NCBI RefSeq assembly: GCF_002294995.1
Contig: NZ_NSGF01000030.1
Coordinates: forward strand, 1 to 52,184
DNA from: Mesorhizobium sp. WSM3860
GTDB taxonomy: Bacteria; Pseudomonadota; Alphaproteobacteria; Rhizobiales; Rhizobiaceae
Direction: 5' to 3'
DNA: 52,184 nt
A program made the translations under genes and the position numbers. The notes under the pieces were generated by a model. It made no database searches. It saw nothing but the letters and a program-made list of their open reading frames with translations, and had not been told where the DNA came from. The stretch's first letter is position 1. Each line of letters begins with the position of its first letter. Positions 1-10,348 of this stretch are shown here, piece after piece.

Positions 1-60
1 GGCATTCAATTGAATTGACCAATTTATTTTGAAAAAACAGTGGCTTACGCGAGAAGGCAA

Positions 61-137
61 TGGTACCGTTGGCTGGGCTCGAACCAGCGACCCCCAGATC
101 CACAATCTGGTGCTCTAACCAACTGAGCTACAACGGC
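61..137 (-). tRNA. tRNA-His (GTG anticodon)
   Basis: Full cloverleaf on the minus strand with the 3' CCA encoded (61-63). The anticodon loop reads TTGTGGA, so the anticodon is GTG for histidine. The acceptor stem is GCCGTTG (131-137) paired with CAACGGT (65-71). This gives a G1-U72 wobble, and the discriminator base is A73 (position 64). The base just 5' of G1 would be U, so the G-1 that marks most tRNA-His is not encoded. This form is known from a subgroup of alphaproteobacteria, whose histidyl-tRNA synthetase does not need G-1. Confidence 0.97.
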
Positions 138-301
138 ACATCCGCCTGAGCAAGCCGAGGAGAAATCGTTCTCCGCGTCCGCTCCGTCATCGGCGATGCG
201 TCCAATACGGATTATCGGAGTCTAATTCAAGGCCTTTGATTAGGCAAAAATCCGATGAACGAATCCGCCCAGTAAACGAACCCGCCCAGTCTTGATTGGG
301 C

Positions 302-339
302 AAAAGAAAAGGCCGGCGGGAGGAGGTGCCGGCCTTTTC
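302..339 (-). terminator. Intrinsic terminator (third hairpin of the sRNA)
   Basis: Perfect 12-bp inverted repeat (306-317 with 328-339) around a 10-nt loop, followed on the minus strand by TTTCTTTT. It would end the small RNA and any read-through from the phasin gene. The A/T ends of the stem make it partly bidirectional. Confidence 0.85.
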
Positions 340-420
340 CTGTTACGAGCCAGCGGGAGGAGGAGCTGGCTGGTCACCCCGGAGAGCAAAGGGAGGAGGT
401 TGCACACTCCGGGTATTCGT
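302..420 (-). ncRNA. Probable alpha-r14 (NfeR1-like) small RNA with three anti-SD hairpins
   Basis: Read on the minus strand, this segment folds into three consecutive hairpins, each with CCUCCUCCC in its loop. Hairpin 1 (413-378) has a CCCGGAG/CTCCGGG outer stem and a GCAA/TTGC inner stem around the motif. Hairpin 2 (371-348) has a perfect 7-bp stem AGCCAGC/GCTGGCT and a 10-nt loop. Hairpin 3 (339-306) has a perfect 12-bp stem, a 10-nt loop and a U-rich tail, so it also serves as the intrinsic terminator. Three unpaired copies of the 9-nt anti-Shine-Dalgarno motif are the hallmark of the rhizobial trans-acting sRNA family alpha-r14 (NfeR1 in Sinorhizobium), which represses translation of many mRNAs. 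The 5' end is set only roughly and I did not find a convincing promoter. The short reading frames across this segment are not credible genes. The alternative is an unusually structured 3' UTR of the phasin mRNA. Confidence 0.82.
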
Positions 421-495
421 CTCATCAATTCATCGCACATCTATTTGTCTGATGAAATGCGACGTTTTGATGCATCGTTGAGTTGCGCCTGAATG

Positions 496-957
496 TCAGG
501 CTGCCTTGATGTCCTTGAACGCCTTCTCGAAAGCGGTCTTCACCGGCTTCGAGACGTCCTCGACAGCCTTGGAAGCGACGGCCTGAAAGTCCTTGGCCTG
601 CTCGACGGCCATCTCGGCGCGCTTGCGCAGGAAGGCGGTCTGCAGCTCGACGACTTCCGACAGCGTCTTGGCGCCAACCAGGGCTTCAAGATGGGAGAAG
701 CTGGCCTCGGCATTGGCGCGAAGGATGGCGATGGTCTTCAGCGAGACATCGCCGGAAACGGTCTTGGCGGTCTCGTAGGTCGACTCCAGAACCTTCTGGG
801 TCTCCTCGGCGCCATTCTTCAGTTTGGTATAGGCCTCTTTCGACTGCTCGACGCCCTTCTCGGCGAAGGCGCGGATCTGGTCGGTGGCCTTGGAAGCGTC
901 AAAGCTCGGGAATTCAACGTTCCCGATGGTGTCAGCGGTCTTGCCAGTCTTGGACAT
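496..957 (-). CDS. phaP: Phasin (PHB granule-associated protein)
   Basis: Protein of 153 residues of the Phasin_2 type: small, Ala/Lys/Glu-rich and almost wholly amphipathic helix, with no cysteine and no signal peptide. Phasins coat polyhydroxybutyrate granules in the cytoplasm and control their number and size. The start at 957 is chosen because it begins with MSKTGKTADT and has an AAAGG ribosome-binding site seven bases upstream. The frame stays open further upstream, but that part crosses the promoter and has no phasin character. A small hairpin (CGGCTTT/AAAGCCG, 979-997) sits in the leader just before the ribosome-binding site. The neighbouring acetoacetyl-CoA synthetase fits a role in PHB turnover. 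The gene is divergent from the kinase at 1203. Confidence 0.93.
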   Translation of the reverse strand: MSKTGKTADTIGNVEFPSFDASKATDQIRAFAEKGVEQSKEAYTKLKNGAEETQKVLESTYETAKTVSGDVSLKTIAILRANAEASFSHLEALVGAKTLSEVVELQTAFLRKRAEMAVEQAKDFQAVASKAVEDVSKPVKTAFEKAFKDIKAA

Positions 958-1017
958 TTTCCAACCTTTCAAGGGTAGCGGCTTTGACAGAAAGCCGTCT
1001 CGTTCATGTATGATGGC

Positions 1018-1067
1018 AATATAAAGGCAAATTTTGTGCATTGCAATATCTTTGTTGCACTGCACCA
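1018..1067 (-). promoter_or_regulatory. Phasin promoter with TGC-rich (PhaR-like) operator
   Basis: On the minus strand TTGCAA (1041-1046) and TATATT (1018-1023) are 17 bp apart, a good -35/-10 pair. The -35 lies inside a run of TGC/GCA trinucleotides (1034-1067: TGCATTGCAA, then TTGCACTGCA). Alphaproteobacterial PhaR (AniA) repressors bind TGC-rich sites of this kind at phasin promoters and are released by PHB. Promoter geometry is seen in the sequence; the PhaR assignment is inference. Confidence 0.6.
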
Positions 1068-1155
1068 TAAAAAATCGCGCTGCCATTAACCACGAGCCCA
1101 GAGATTTCGGCCGATACACGGCATGGCTTGTGGACCTTGGTCCCGTACGCTTTTA

Positions 1156-1171
1156 TTAACAAAGCGTTAAC
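1156..1171 (+). promoter_or_regulatory. CtrA-binding box upstream of the cbrA-like kinase
   Basis: The sequence is an exact match to the full CtrA consensus TTAA-N7-TTAAC: TTAA at 1156-1159, seven bases, TTAAC at 1167-1171. It ends 31 bp before the ATG at 1203. CtrA is the alphaproteobacterial cell-cycle response regulator, and the PdhS-family kinase downstream is expected to act above CtrA through DivK, so this would be a feedback link. Confidence 0.65.
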
Positions 1172-1202
1172 TCAAAAAGCCCGCTCGGGGGTCCGCCAGC
1201 GC

Positions 1203-4200
1203 ATGCCGCCTGAAAACTACTCCTTCCTCGACGTCGCCGTGCTCGACGCGGTGCGCCAGCGCTTCGCCGCCGGCGACGCGCTCGCCATATTGTCGGCCGA
1301 TCTCGAGCAGGTGATCTGGGCCAACGGGCCAGGGGCTGCGGTATTCGGCTATCCGGATATCGAGGCAATCATCGGCGCTTCCACGCGGCTGCCGCTGATC
1401 GCCAGGCGGCAGATCATGGCGACCAGCGGCTTTCCGGATATCGGCAGCGGCCGCGCCGCCACCGTCCGGCTGGCGACCGGCATGGTCAGCCGCGCCGTCG
1501 GCTTGCTCGCCAGCGCGGTGACGATGCCGGACGGTGAAAAGGCGATCATGCTGGCGATGCCCGCGGCGCAGACCGGCTCGCGCGGCGCCGCCGAAATCGC
1601 CAGCCGCGCCATTGGCGGCTTCACCGAGGCCGGACATTTCATCGCCTTCGTCGATGCCAAAGGCCATGTCGAGGCGGCTTCGGAGGGATTTGCCGCGCTC
1701 GGCATCAGGCCCGAGACGCTCGCTGCCCTGGTCACGGACGTGGCAAGCGCTGAAGATCGCATCGTCAAGCGGCTTGTTCCCGGCGCAAGCACCTCCTACC
1801 CGGCCGGCTTTGCGCGGTTGACGGATGCGCGCCATCTCCTGGTGGTGATCGACGAAGACCAGCTCGACGGCGGGCGGAACGACCAGCTCGACGGCGGGCG
1901 GAACGATAAGTCGGCAGCGCTGGAAAGCGCGCCCGCCGTCTCCGAAGACAAAAACACCGCAGTCAGAGCCGAGCCGGCCCGAGAGCACAATACCCAGTCT
2001 CCGGCTGCGGCAACGGGCGAAAAGGCAGACACGGTCCCGGCGGCGGCCGCGGATGACGCCCAGCCAACGCAAAAGACCGCGGCCACGGCCGACCACGCGC
2101 CGGATGCTGCGCTGGCAGGCGATGCCGGCCCGGCGCAGCATGACCATTGGTATTTCAACGCCGGCGGCGACGATGTGAAGGGGCCGGAGAGGCCGCCAAA
2201 GATCGGGCCGGCGGAGGTCGCGGCCGGAAGCCGGCAGGACACCGCCGGAACGGCGGCGGCCGAGCCGACCGCTGCCCGCAACATCGACCGTTCGGCGCCG
2301 CCGCTGCGTTTCGTCTGGCGCACCGACGCCGAAGGCAAGTTCAGCGCGCTGTCGCCGGAATTCGCCGACATTGTCGGCAAGCCGGCAGCGGATGTCATCG
2401 GCCGCCGCTTCAGGGATGTCGCCACGACTTTCGGCCTCGACGCATCGGGCGAGATCGCCACCCTGCTCGAGCGGCGCGATACCTGGTCGGGACGCTCGGT
2501 GCTGTGGCCGGTAGCGGGCACGGACCTGAAGATCCCCGTCGATCTTGCGGCGCTGCCGGTCTATGGCCGCAGCCGCGCCTTCGAAGGTTTCCGCGGCTTC
2601 GGCGTCGCGCGCAGCGCCGACGCCGTTGTCGACCCGGAAGCGCTCGGCATGGCGCTGGTCCCCAATGGCGCCGCTCCGGCCGAACCCAAGCCTGCTGCCG
2701 GGCAACCCGCAGCCGAGCCGGCGAAACCTGCCGACCCGTTCCTGGGCGAAGTTCCGGCGCTGACCATCGTGCCCAAGCCGGAGCGCCGCTATGCCGACAA
2801 GGTGATCCGACTGGCCGAGCACAGGCAGCCGGCCAACGACAAGCAGCCGGGGAATGAAGGGCAGCCGGGAAATGACAGGCCGGCGAGTGAGAAAGGTCTG
2901 TCGATCCTCGAGCGCAGCGCCTTTCGCGAGATCGGCGAGCGGCTGCGGAAGGACAGCTCCGGCCCGGCCGAGCCGCCAAGCGGCGCGACCGCAGGCGCTC
3001 AAAAGCAACCTGATGCGGCTGCAACCGCCGACAAGGCTGGTCTTGCGGCCGAACAACCGACGACCGGTGAGAGGAAGACCGGCGACTCCGATCTGAACGC
3101 GATTGACGCGACCTCGCCTGAGCCGGCCACGCCGGAAGACAACGAGGCCATTGATACGGCCGAGGCGGAGACCGAGGCGGAAGATCAGAAGGATCTGGCT
3201 CGACTCGACGGCATCGATGTTCCCGAGGCAGCCGCTGGAGAAGACGAAACGCCCGCCGCCTCCGGCTCGCTGCTCAACTATGCCGGGCGCGAGAAGGCTG
3301 CCGACGAAGCGCAGGAAGCGGCAGGTTCCGACACGCGCCAAACCGCAGCGGCGGACCGAGCGGCCGAACCGACGGCCGAGCGGCCGGCAGCCGAAGCGCC
3401 TGCCCCTGAGGCAGGCGCTGGCGACGATGACGGTATGACCGCCGACGATTTTCGCGACGCGGAAGACAGCGAGGACTGGGCCGGTTCCGACAGGGACGGC
3501 GCCCTGCCCGCGGCTGAACAGCCTGGCGAAGCGAAAGCGCCGCCGCCGGAAAGGCCGCGCCTGACGGTGCCGCCGCTCAAGCTCGAGGGCTTCGTGCCCT
3601 CGGCTTTCTCCACCGGGGATGGAGGCAGGGCTCCCGATACGTCCATCCTCGCCAGGCTGCCGGTGCCGCTGCTCATCCATTCCGGCGACGTGCTGCACTA
3701 TGCCAATGGGGCGTTCCTCGAACTCACCGGCTACGACGCGCTGGAAGACCTCGCCGATGCCGGCGGGCTCGGCGCGCTGTTCGCCGACCATTACGCAGAT
3801 GATGGCGAGACCGACGAAAGCGATCGTTCGCTGAAGCTCACGACCCGCCAGGGCCAGGAATTCCCGATCGATGCGCTCCTGCGCTCCGTGCCGTGGCGCG
3901 GCGGCAAGGCGCTGATGCTGGTGGTGCGTCGCTCGGGCGAGGACGAGGCGCCCTCCTCGCATCTCAGCGCGGCGAATGACGAGCCGAGCCAGCAGCCGGA
4001 CGTCTCCGAGTTGAAGTCGCGCATCGCCGAAATGCGCACCATCATCGACACCGCCACGGACGGCGTGGTGCTGATCGGCCGCGACGGCAACATCCGCTCG
4101 ATCAGCCGCCCGGCCGAAGCCCTGTTCGGCTTCGACAGCGACGAGATCGCCGGCAAGCCCTTTGCCTCGCTGTTCGCCATCGAGAGCCAGCGCGCGGCGC

Positions 4201-5129
4201 GTGACTATCTCGTCGGCCTTTCCGAACCTGGCGTGGCGAGCTTGTTGAACGACGGGCGCGAGGTGATCGGCCGCGAGGCACAGGGGCGCTTCATCCCGCT
4301 GTTCATGACCATCGGCAGGCTGCCCAACGACAGCGGCTTCTGCGCCGTCGTGCGCGACATCACGCAGTGGAAGCGGGCCGAGGAAGACCTCACCCAGGCG
4401 CGCGCCGTGGCCGAGCGCGCCTCCTCGCAAAAGACGGATTTCCTCGCTCGCATCAGCCATGAGATCCGTACGCCGCTCAACGCCATCATCGGCTTTTCCG
4501 AACTGATGGTGGACGAGAAGTTCGGCCCGGTCGCCAACGACCGCTACCGCGACTATCTGCGCGACATCAACCGTTCGGGCAACCACGTGCTCGACCTCGT
4601 CAACGACTTGCTCGACATATCCAAGATCGAGGCCGGCCAGCAGGAGATGGCCTATGAGGCGGTGTCGCTCAACGACACGCTGGCGGAAACGGTGGCGATG
4701 ATGCAGCCGCAGGCCAACCGCGAGCGCGTCATCATCCGCTCGAGCTTCGCCTCACGGCTGCCGGAAGTGGTGGCGGATTTGAGGAGTGTGCGCCAGATTG
4801 CGTTGAACATCCTGTCGAACGCCATCCGCTATACCCAGGCCGGCGGCCAGGTGATCGTGTCCACCGCCTACGAGACCTCCGGGGACGTCGTCATGCGCGT
4901 GCGCGATACCGGCATCGGCATGACGCCGGCCGAGATCGAGCAGGCACTGAAGCCGTTCAAGCAGATCAATGCGCTCAAACGCGGCCGCGGCGACGGCACC
5001 GGCCTCGGGCTGCCTCTGACCAAGGCGATGGTGGAGGCCAACCGTGCCCGCTTCACTATCACCTCGACACCTGGCGAAGGCACGCTGGTCGAGGTCGCCT
5101 TCCCATCGACGCGCGTGCTGGCCGAATAA
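1203..5129 (+). CDS. cbrA: CbrA-like PdhS-family PAS sensor histidine kinase
   Basis: Cytoplasmic histidine kinase of 1308 residues with no membrane segment. It has an N-terminal PAS-like region (about 1-240), a second PAS near 370-470, and a very long Ala/Glu/Asp/Pro-rich low-complexity linker (to about 830). Two further PAS domains follow (about 835-920 and 970-1060), then HisKA with the phosphoacceptor at His1086 (ISHEIRTPLN) and an HATPase_c domain with N, G1 (DTGIGM) and G2 (GTGLGLPLTK) boxes. The DHp/ATPase part is of the PleC/DivJ/PdhS type that acts on DivK. The location between a phasin gene and acetoacetyl-CoA synthetase matches my memory of cbrA in S. meliloti. The ATG at 1203 is preferred over an upstream TTG at 1128, which would put the CtrA box inside the gene. 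No strong ribosome-binding site is seen, so the start is not certain. The linker carries a perfect 24-bp tandem duplication. Confidence 0.85.
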   Translation: MPPENYSFLDVAVLDAVRQRFAAGDALAILSADLEQVIWANGPGAAVFGYPDIEAIIGASTRLPLIARRQIMATSGFPDIGSGRAATVRLATGMVSRAVGLLASAVTMPDGEKAIMLAMPAAQTGSRGAAEIASRAIGGFTEAGHFIAFVDAKGHVEAASEGFAALGIRPETLAALVTDVASAEDRIVKRLVPGASTSYPAGFARLTDARHLLVVIDEDQLDGGRNDQLDGGRNDKSAALESAPAVSEDKNTAVRAEPAREHNTQSPAAATGEKADTVPAAAADDAQPTQKTAATADHAPDAALAGDAGPAQHDHWYFNAGGDDVKGPERPPKIGPAEVAAGSRQDTAGTAAAEPTAARNIDRSAPPLRFVWRTDAEGKFSALSPEFADIVGKPAADVIGRRFRDVATTFGLDASGEIATLLERRDTWSGRSVLWPVAGTDLKIPVDLAALPVYGRSRAFEGFRGFGVARSADAVVDPEALGMALVPNGAAPAEPKPAAGQPAAEPAKPADPFLGEVPALTIVPKPERRYADKVIRLAEHRQPANDKQPGNEGQPGNDRPASEKGLSILERSAFREIGERLRKDSSGPAEPPSGATAGAQKQPDAAATADKAGLAAEQPTTGERKTGDSDLNAIDATSPEPATPEDNEAIDTAEAETEAEDQKDLARLDGIDVPEAAAGEDETPAASGSLLNYAGREKAADEAQEAAGSDTRQTAAADRAAEPTAERPAAEAPAPEAGAGDDDGMTADDFRDAEDSEDWAGSDRDGALPAAEQPGEAKAPPPERPRLTVPPLKLEGFVPSAFSTGDGGRAPDTSILARLPVPLLIHSGDVLHYANGAFLELTGYDALEDLADAGGLGALFADHYADDGETDESDRSLKLTTRQGQEFPIDALLRSVPWRGGKALMLVVRRSGEDEAPSSHLSAANDEPSQQPDVSELKSRIAEMRTIIDTATDGVVLIGRDGNIRSISRPAEALFGFDSDEIAGKPFASLFAIESQRAARDYLVGLSEPGVASLLNDGREVIGREAQGRFIPLFMTIGRLPNDSGFCAVVRDITQWKRAEEDLTQARAVAERASSQKTDFLARISHEIRTPLNAIIGFSELMVDEKFGPVANDRYRDYLRDINRSGNHVLDLVNDLLDISKIEAGQQEMAYEAVSLNDTLAETVAMMQPQANRERVIIRSSFASRLPEVVADLRSVRQIALNILSNAIRYTQAGGQVIVSTAYETSGDVVMRVRDTGIGMTPAEIEQALKPFKQINALKRGRGDGTGLGLPLTKAMVEANRARFTITSTPGEGTLVEVAFPSTRVLAE
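1857..1904 (+). repeat. Perfect 24-bp tandem duplication inside the kinase gene
   Basis: Two identical 24-bp units (1857-1880, 1881-1904) encode DQLDGGRN twice in the disordered linker. The exact identity suggests a recent slippage event that keeps the frame. Confidence 0.97.
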
Positions 5130-5153
5130 CGATCTGCAGGAGAAGGTTCGGCC

Positions 5154-5182
5154 AAAGAAAAAGGCGTCCTGGTGGACGCCTT
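5154..5182 (-). terminator. Intrinsic terminator for the acetoacetyl-CoA synthetase gene
   Basis: A 9-bp perfect stem (AAGGCGTCC 5161-5169 with GGACGCCTT 5174-5182) with a 4-nt loop is followed on the minus strand by a T-rich tract (TTTTTCTTT). It points leftwards, so it serves the minus-strand synthetase gene and lies between the two convergent genes. Confidence 0.8.
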
Positions 5183-5384
5183 GAGAAATGGGATGCTGTC
5201 ACAACGGGGCTTGAGCTGAACCTCAGGGGACGAGGAACGGGATTTCTCCCTCAAGTTACACGCGACTATCGGCGCCGTCCCTTAACAAGTCCTTACCGGG
5301 AGCCAAAAAAATTTACGAATGTGTACCACTCGTGAAATCTAGGTAAATTGGGCCGACACTATTCCTTAACCATGCCAGGGAGAC

Positions 5385-7343
<1,959 letters not shown>

Positions 7344-7604
7344 ATCGTTCCTCCCAAAGCGCGTCGCGATTGCGGCAATTAAGCCTGATGTCGCCTGCGC
7401 CGTTGTCCCAAAACCGGCGTGGCGTTGGCGGGCCGGACGGGTTTATCGCTTATGCATACCGCAGCGCAGCAGAGCAAGATTTTGTTGAAATGGTCGGCAA
7501 GGATACGGCGCAAACGCCATCGGAGGGCCATAAAGACTTGAAAAGCGTCAGCGCTCGGCTACACCCGTCGGGCGATTTGTCGGCAATGGAACTAACGGGG
7601 CGAG

Positions 7605-9497
7605 ATGCGATCATCTTTGATCCGGCGCGGGGTATGGGTGATCGGCGTTGCGGTGCTGGTCATCGCGCTCGCCGTCGCCGCCTTGCCGCTGATTGCCTCG
7701 ACCCGCATCGTACGCGACCGCATCGCTTGGGAATTGAGCGCCTGGAGCGGTTTTCGCGTGACGATCGACGGCTCGCCGCGCATCGAGGTGTGGCCTAAGT
7801 TCCGGGCAATCCTCAGCGATGTAACGCTGTCGCAATGGGCGGAGACCGACGCGCCGCCGGTGATCGAAGCCGAGCGCGTCGAAGTCGATCTCTCGGCCAT
7901 GGCCGCCGTGCAGGGCGACGTCCAATTCTCGACGGCAAGGCTGGTGCGGCCGACCATCAGGGTGGAGCGCAAGCCGAGCGGCCTCTATCTGCCACCGCTG
8001 CCGACCGGCGGCCGCATCACGCGCTCGATCGACACCGCGCGCAGCGTGGTCACCGCGAACCCGCAGAAGCCCGACCTCGGCAGACTGCCTTCCGATCCGT
8101 TCGGCATCGTCGAGTTCCGTGACGGCCGCGTCGTGACCTCGGTTGGCGGCAAGGATACCGAGATCCTGAGCAGCCTCAGCGGCCAGGTGAACTGGGCGGC
8201 GATGAACAGCGACGCCACGCTCACGGCAACCGGGATATGGCGCGGCGAGAGCGTCCAGGTCGATTTTTCCTCGGCGAAGCCGCTGGTGCTGTTTGCCGGA
8301 GGGGTCGCGCCCGTCACGCTCGCCTTCAAGGCGGCGCCCGCCACCCTCTCTTTCGATGGCGTCGCCTCGATGTCGGACAACGCCTATCTGGACGGCCAGG
8401 CAAAATTCACCGCCCCTTCGCTGCGACGCCTGCTTGAATGGTCGCAGGCCGGGATGGCGCCTGGTGCTGCGATCGGCTCGGTCTCTGTCGCGAGCAAGGT
8501 GGCGGCCTCGGCGGGGCGGGCGAAATTCGAAAACACGACGGTGGCGCTGGACAACAACCCCGGCATGGGAGCGCTGGACTTTTCGTTCAGCGAGGCCCTG
8601 CCCGTCATTTCCGGCACGCTTGCGTTCGACACGCTCGATCTTCGATCGTTCCTTTCCGCTTTCACGCCGATCGCTCCCGCCGGCCAAGCAGGCCCCGGCG
8701 AGTTCGACACCGGCTTCGCCGACAAGATCAACCTCGATCTCAGGCTGTCGGCGGCGCACGCCACGGCCGGCCCGATACAGCTTGCCGATGTCGCCGCGAC
8801 CGCGCAGGTCAAGAACGGGCTTGCCGTCTTCGACATTTCCGATGCGTCCGCCTTCAACGGCAACATCCAAAGCAGCCTGCGTTTCGACCGCAAGCCTGAT
8901 GGCACTCAGGTCGAGTTGCGGCTTTTGGCATCGGACGTCGACACCGGCGCCTTCGCCACCGCGGCGGGGATGACGCGGCTGGTGCCGGCCGGAACAGGGA
9001 CCGTCTCGGTCATCCTCAAGGGGCCGGGCAAGGCTTGGGACTCGATCTTCGAGAACGCAGACGGGTCTTTCTCGGCGACGCTCGGGCCGGGCTCGCTCAA
9101 CGGCCTCAACCTGGCTGCCTTTCTCAAGCGCAACGAACAGGGCGGATTCTTCGCCCTCGACGACGTCGCCGACGGCTCGCTGCCGATCGACGGCGCCGAG
9201 ATCAAGGCGAGCATCTCGAAGGGTGTGGCGCGGCTGGACAAGGCCGAGGTCAATGCACAGAAGTACAAGATCTGGCTTTCGGGCATCGCTTCCTATACCG
9301 GGCGCGGGCTGGCGCTGTCGGGCGGCATCATCCCGAACGGACAACCTGCGCAGCAACAGCCGGCCCAGCAACCGGCTACCGCCGGTCAGCCAGCGGTGCA
9401 GGCGCCGCAGGCCCCAAAGCAGTCGTTGTTCTTCGTCGGCGGCAACTGGAGCACACCGTTCATCTCGCCGATCAGCCGCGGCGTGTCAGGGCAATAG
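7605..9497 (+). CDS. AsmA-family protein
   Basis: Protein of 630 residues with one N-terminal membrane anchor (about 8-32) followed by a large beta-rich periplasmic part. The opening (membrane helix, then a repeated pattern of short strands, with the AsmA C-terminal region at about 380-580) matches the AsmA family. AsmA-like proteins are bridge-like lipid transport proteins linking inner and outer membranes; the exact cargo here is unknown. The C-terminus has a Gln/Pro/Ala-rich stretch (about 578-605) and a final conserved segment. The start ATG has CGGGGCGAG upstream. The gene converges on potI with only 32 bp between stops. Confidence 0.85.
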   Translation: MRSSLIRRGVWVIGVAVLVIALAVAALPLIASTRIVRDRIAWELSAWSGFRVTIDGSPRIEVWPKFRAILSDVTLSQWAETDAPPVIEAERVEVDLSAMAAVQGDVQFSTARLVRPTIRVERKPSGLYLPPLPTGGRITRSIDTARSVVTANPQKPDLGRLPSDPFGIVEFRDGRVVTSVGGKDTEILSSLSGQVNWAAMNSDATLTATGIWRGESVQVDFSSAKPLVLFAGGVAPVTLAFKAAPATLSFDGVASMSDNAYLDGQAKFTAPSLRRLLEWSQAGMAPGAAIGSVSVASKVAASAGRAKFENTTVALDNNPGMGALDFSFSEALPVISGTLAFDTLDLRSFLSAFTPIAPAGQAGPGEFDTGFADKINLDLRLSAAHATAGPIQLADVAATAQVKNGLAVFDISDASAFNGNIQSSLRFDRKPDGTQVELRLLASDVDTGAFATAAGMTRLVPAGTGTVSVILKGPGKAWDSIFENADGSFSATLGPGSLNGLNLAAFLKRNEQGGFFALDDVADGSLPIDGAEIKASISKGVARLDKAEVNAQKYKIWLSGIASYTGRGLALSGGIIPNGQPAQQQPAQQPATAGQPAVQAPQAPKQSLFFVGGNWSTPFISPISRGVSGQ

Positions 9498-9529
9498 AAC
9501 AAGACGCAGTTCGCCCCGCCCTTTGTTCC

Positions 9530-10348
9530 CTATCCGCGCTGCGCCGCCTGCTCGTCGCGCTGGCGCTGGACCTCGCGGCGCTTGTTGGCGATCGAGGCAA
9601 TGATGACGCCGATCGCAACGACGGCGATCAGGATGGTGCAGGCGGCATTGATTTCCGGCGTCACGCCGAGGCGCACCTGGCTGTAGATCTTCATCGGCAG
9701 CGTCGTGGCGCCCGGGCCGGAGGTGAAGGAGGCGATGACCAGATCGTCGAGCGAGAGCGTGAAGGCCAGCATCCAGCCGGAGATGATCGCCGGCAGGATG
9801 ACAGGCAAGGTGATCTGGAAGAAAGTCTTCACCGGCGGCGCGCCGAGGTCCATGGCGGCTTCCTCCAGCGAGCGGTCGAAGGAGACCAGGCGCGACTGCA
9901 CGACGACGGCCACGAAGCACATGGTGAAGGTGATGTGGGCGAGCGTGACGGTGAAGAAGCCGCGATCGAGCCCGATGGCCACGAACAGCAAGAGCAGCGA
10001 CAGGCCGGTGATGACCTCCGGCATGACCAGCGGCGCAAAGACCATGCCGGAAAACAGCACTCGCCCCTTGAAGCGTGTGTAGCGGGTCAAGGTGATCGCC
10101 GCCAGCGTGCCGAGCACGGTCGCAACGGTCGCCGAGATGACGCCGACGCGCGCCGTCACCCAGGTGGCGTCCATCAGGCCCTGGTTGTGGAACAGCGACA
10201 CGTACCATTTGGTCGAGAAGCCGCCCCAGACGGTGACGAGCTTCGATTCGTTGAAGGAGAAGACGATGAGCAGCACGATCGGCAGGTAGAGAAAGGCAAA
10301 GCCGAGCACGATCGAGCTGATGTTGAAGCGGCTCCAGGTGGCGTTCAT
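9530..10348 (-). CDS. potI: Polyamine ABC transporter permease PotI
   Basis: Inner-membrane permease of 272 residues with six predicted membrane segments and the EAA loop (EEAAMDLGAPP, about 180-190) that docks on the ATPase. It is the second permease of a putrescine/spermidine importer. The start overlaps the potH stop as ATGA (10345-10348), so the two are translationally coupled. The frame is open further upstream but that part lies inside potH. It is the last gene of the potFGHI operon. Confidence 0.93.
   Translation of the reverse strand: MNATWSRFNISSIVLGFAFLYLPIVLLIVFSFNESKLVTVWGGFSTKWYVSLFHNQGLMDATWVTARVGVISATVATVLGTLAAITLTRYTRFKGRVLFSGMVFAPLVMPEVITGLSLLLLFVAIGLDRGFFTVTLAHITFTMCFVAVVVQSRLVSFDRSLEEAAMDLGAPPVKTFFQITLPVILPAIISGWMLAFTLSLDDLVIASFTSGPGATTLPMKIYSQVRLGVTPEINAACTILIAVVAIGVIIASIANKRREVQRQRDEQAAQRG

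Noticed and set aside
240..492. Several short frames of 60-66 codons near the tRNA
   Set aside because: They overlap the three-hairpin RNA, have no ribosome-binding site or conserved character, and their stop-free runs follow from the repeated GGAGG blocks.
1167..4586. A 1139-codon open frame antisense to the kinase gene
   Set aside because: It mirrors the third-position GC bias of a real, domain-complete gene, has Arg/Gly/Ala-rich content and no domain. Similar long antisense frames lie opposite the AsmA-like gene (7611-9371), edd (26061-28178) and the TolC-like gene (44386-45849).
5282..5296. CtrA-like site TTAA-N7-TTAC
   Set aside because: It has one mismatch and lies between the 3' ends of two converging genes, where no promoter is expected.
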